Source: JBKJVQ01 sp046717125
GTDB taxonomy: Bacteria; Pseudomonadota; Alphaproteobacteria; Rhizobiales; Methyloligellaceae
Assembly (NCBI GenBank): GCA_046717125.1
Contig: JBKJVQ010000164.1
Span: 1-5,250, forward strand
Length of the DNA: 5,250 bases
Reading direction: 5' to 3'
Shown: positions 4,734 to 5,250 of the stretch, in pieces
Layout: the number at the start of each line of letters is the position of its first letter
Position numbering within the stretch: position 1 is the stretch's first letter
The notes under the pieces: model-generated
The model's input: only the letters and a program-made list of their open reading frames with translations
Database searches by the model: none
Told to the model about the DNA's origin: nothing
Translations under genes and position numbers: made by a program

Positions 4734-5250
4734 AATTCACTCTCTCCTGGCTGAAGGATCATCTCGATACGCGCAGCGGCGCGGGCGAGATCGCCAGTAC
4801 GCTGACGAAGATCGGGCTTGAAGTCGAAAGCATCAGTGATCCGGCGGCCGCGCTCGGCGCATTCCGCGTGGCGCAGATCGTGTCGGCCGAGAAACATCCC
4901 GACGCCGACAAGCTGAAAGTCTGCCTCGTCGATACCGGCGACGGGCGCGTGCAGGTCGTGTGCGGCGCGCCGAACGCGAGGCCCGGCATGAAGGCCCTGT
5001 TCGCACCGGTCGGGACATATGTGCCCGGCATCGACACGACTTTGACAAAGGCCAAAATCCGCGGCGTCGAAAGCCACGGCATGCTCGTGTCGGAGCGCGA
5101 GCTTGATCTGTCGGCCGAGCATACCGGCATCATCGAACTGCCCGAAGACGCCGAGATCGGCAGCCCGGCGGCGGCGGCGCTCGGCCTGGACGATGCGGTG
5201 GTCGAAATCGGCGTGACGCCGAACCGCCCCGATTGCCTCGGCGTCCGCGG
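4730..5250 (+). CDS. pheT: phenylalanyl-tRNA synthetase beta subunit, 5' part
   Basis: The first 173 codons of the beta subunit (about 800 residues when complete), which forms alpha2-beta2 with PheS, binds tRNA and hydrolyses mischarged Tyr-tRNA-Phe. It opens MKFTLSWLKDHL, as is usual. The OB-fold tRNA-binding domain (about 40-150) shows HPDADKLKVCLVD (56-68), VVCGAPNARPG (76-86) and HTGIIELPEDAEIG (131-144). SVTPNRADCLG-type sequence (GVTPNRPDCLG, 161-171) leads toward the B3/B4 editing region, which lies beyond the window. The start ATG overlaps the pheS TGA as ATGA, indicating translational coupling and balanced subunit synthesis. Residues 117-121 read GMLVS where many family members, including E. 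coli, have GMLCS. The truncation is only the window edge. Identity is certain. Confidence 0.97.
   Translation, partial: MKFTLSWLKDHLDTRSGAGEIASTLTKIGLEVESISDPAAALGAFRVAQIVSAEKHPDADKLKVCLVDTGDGRVQVVCGAPNARPGMKALFAPVGTYVPGIDTTLTKAKIRGVESHGMLVSERELDLSAEHTGIIELPEDAEIGSPAAAALGLDDAVVEIGVTPNRPDCLGVR

Overview
This 5,250-base window is GC-rich chromosomal DNA (roughly two-thirds G+C by eye). It is dominated by the conserved translation cluster infC - rpmI - rplT - pheS - pheT on the + strand. The style of the proteins, two promoters with a CCCTATAAG -10 region, and an ABHD10-like hydrolase of the type common in alphaproteobacteria suggest an alphaproteobacterium. Sphingomonadales (Sphingomonas-like) is my best guess. 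That placement rests on recognition of sequence style, not on a search.

Layout. At the left, an alpha/beta hydrolase (59-829) lies on the minus strand. It is divergent, across a 76-bp gap, from a GT4-type glycosyltransferase (906-2093) that appears to start at TTG. A 146-bp gap then holds a near-perfect 26-bp inverted repeat overlapping a -35 box, a sigma70-like promoter, and an approximately 80-nt leader that can fold as an H-type pseudoknot. IF-3 (infC, 2240-2776) follows. Its only plausible full-length start is AUC, placed 7 nt after a strong Shine-Dalgarno sequence. A 223-bp gap carries a second promoter of the same type and another structured leader in front of rpmI (bL35, 3000-3200). 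rplT (bL20, 3245-3604), pheS (3645-4733) and the 5' part of pheT (4730 to the window edge) follow closely. pheS and pheT overlap by ATGA.

How the genes work together. IF-3, bL35, bL20 and phenylalanyl-tRNA synthetase all serve translation, and this gene order is conserved in many bacteria. In E. coli, IF-3 controls its own synthesis through a rare start codon, and L20 represses rpmI-rplT through leader RNA structure. This window has the sequence ingredients for analogous control: an AUC start on infC, and foldable leaders before both infC and rpmI in which a UCUCC tract is complementary to the downstream ribosome-binding site. The two left-hand genes have no evident connection to translation and look like neighbours only.

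I see no mobile element, CRISPR array, tRNA, rRNA or novel multigene system. The most interesting material is the regulatory RNA and DNA around infC and rpmI.
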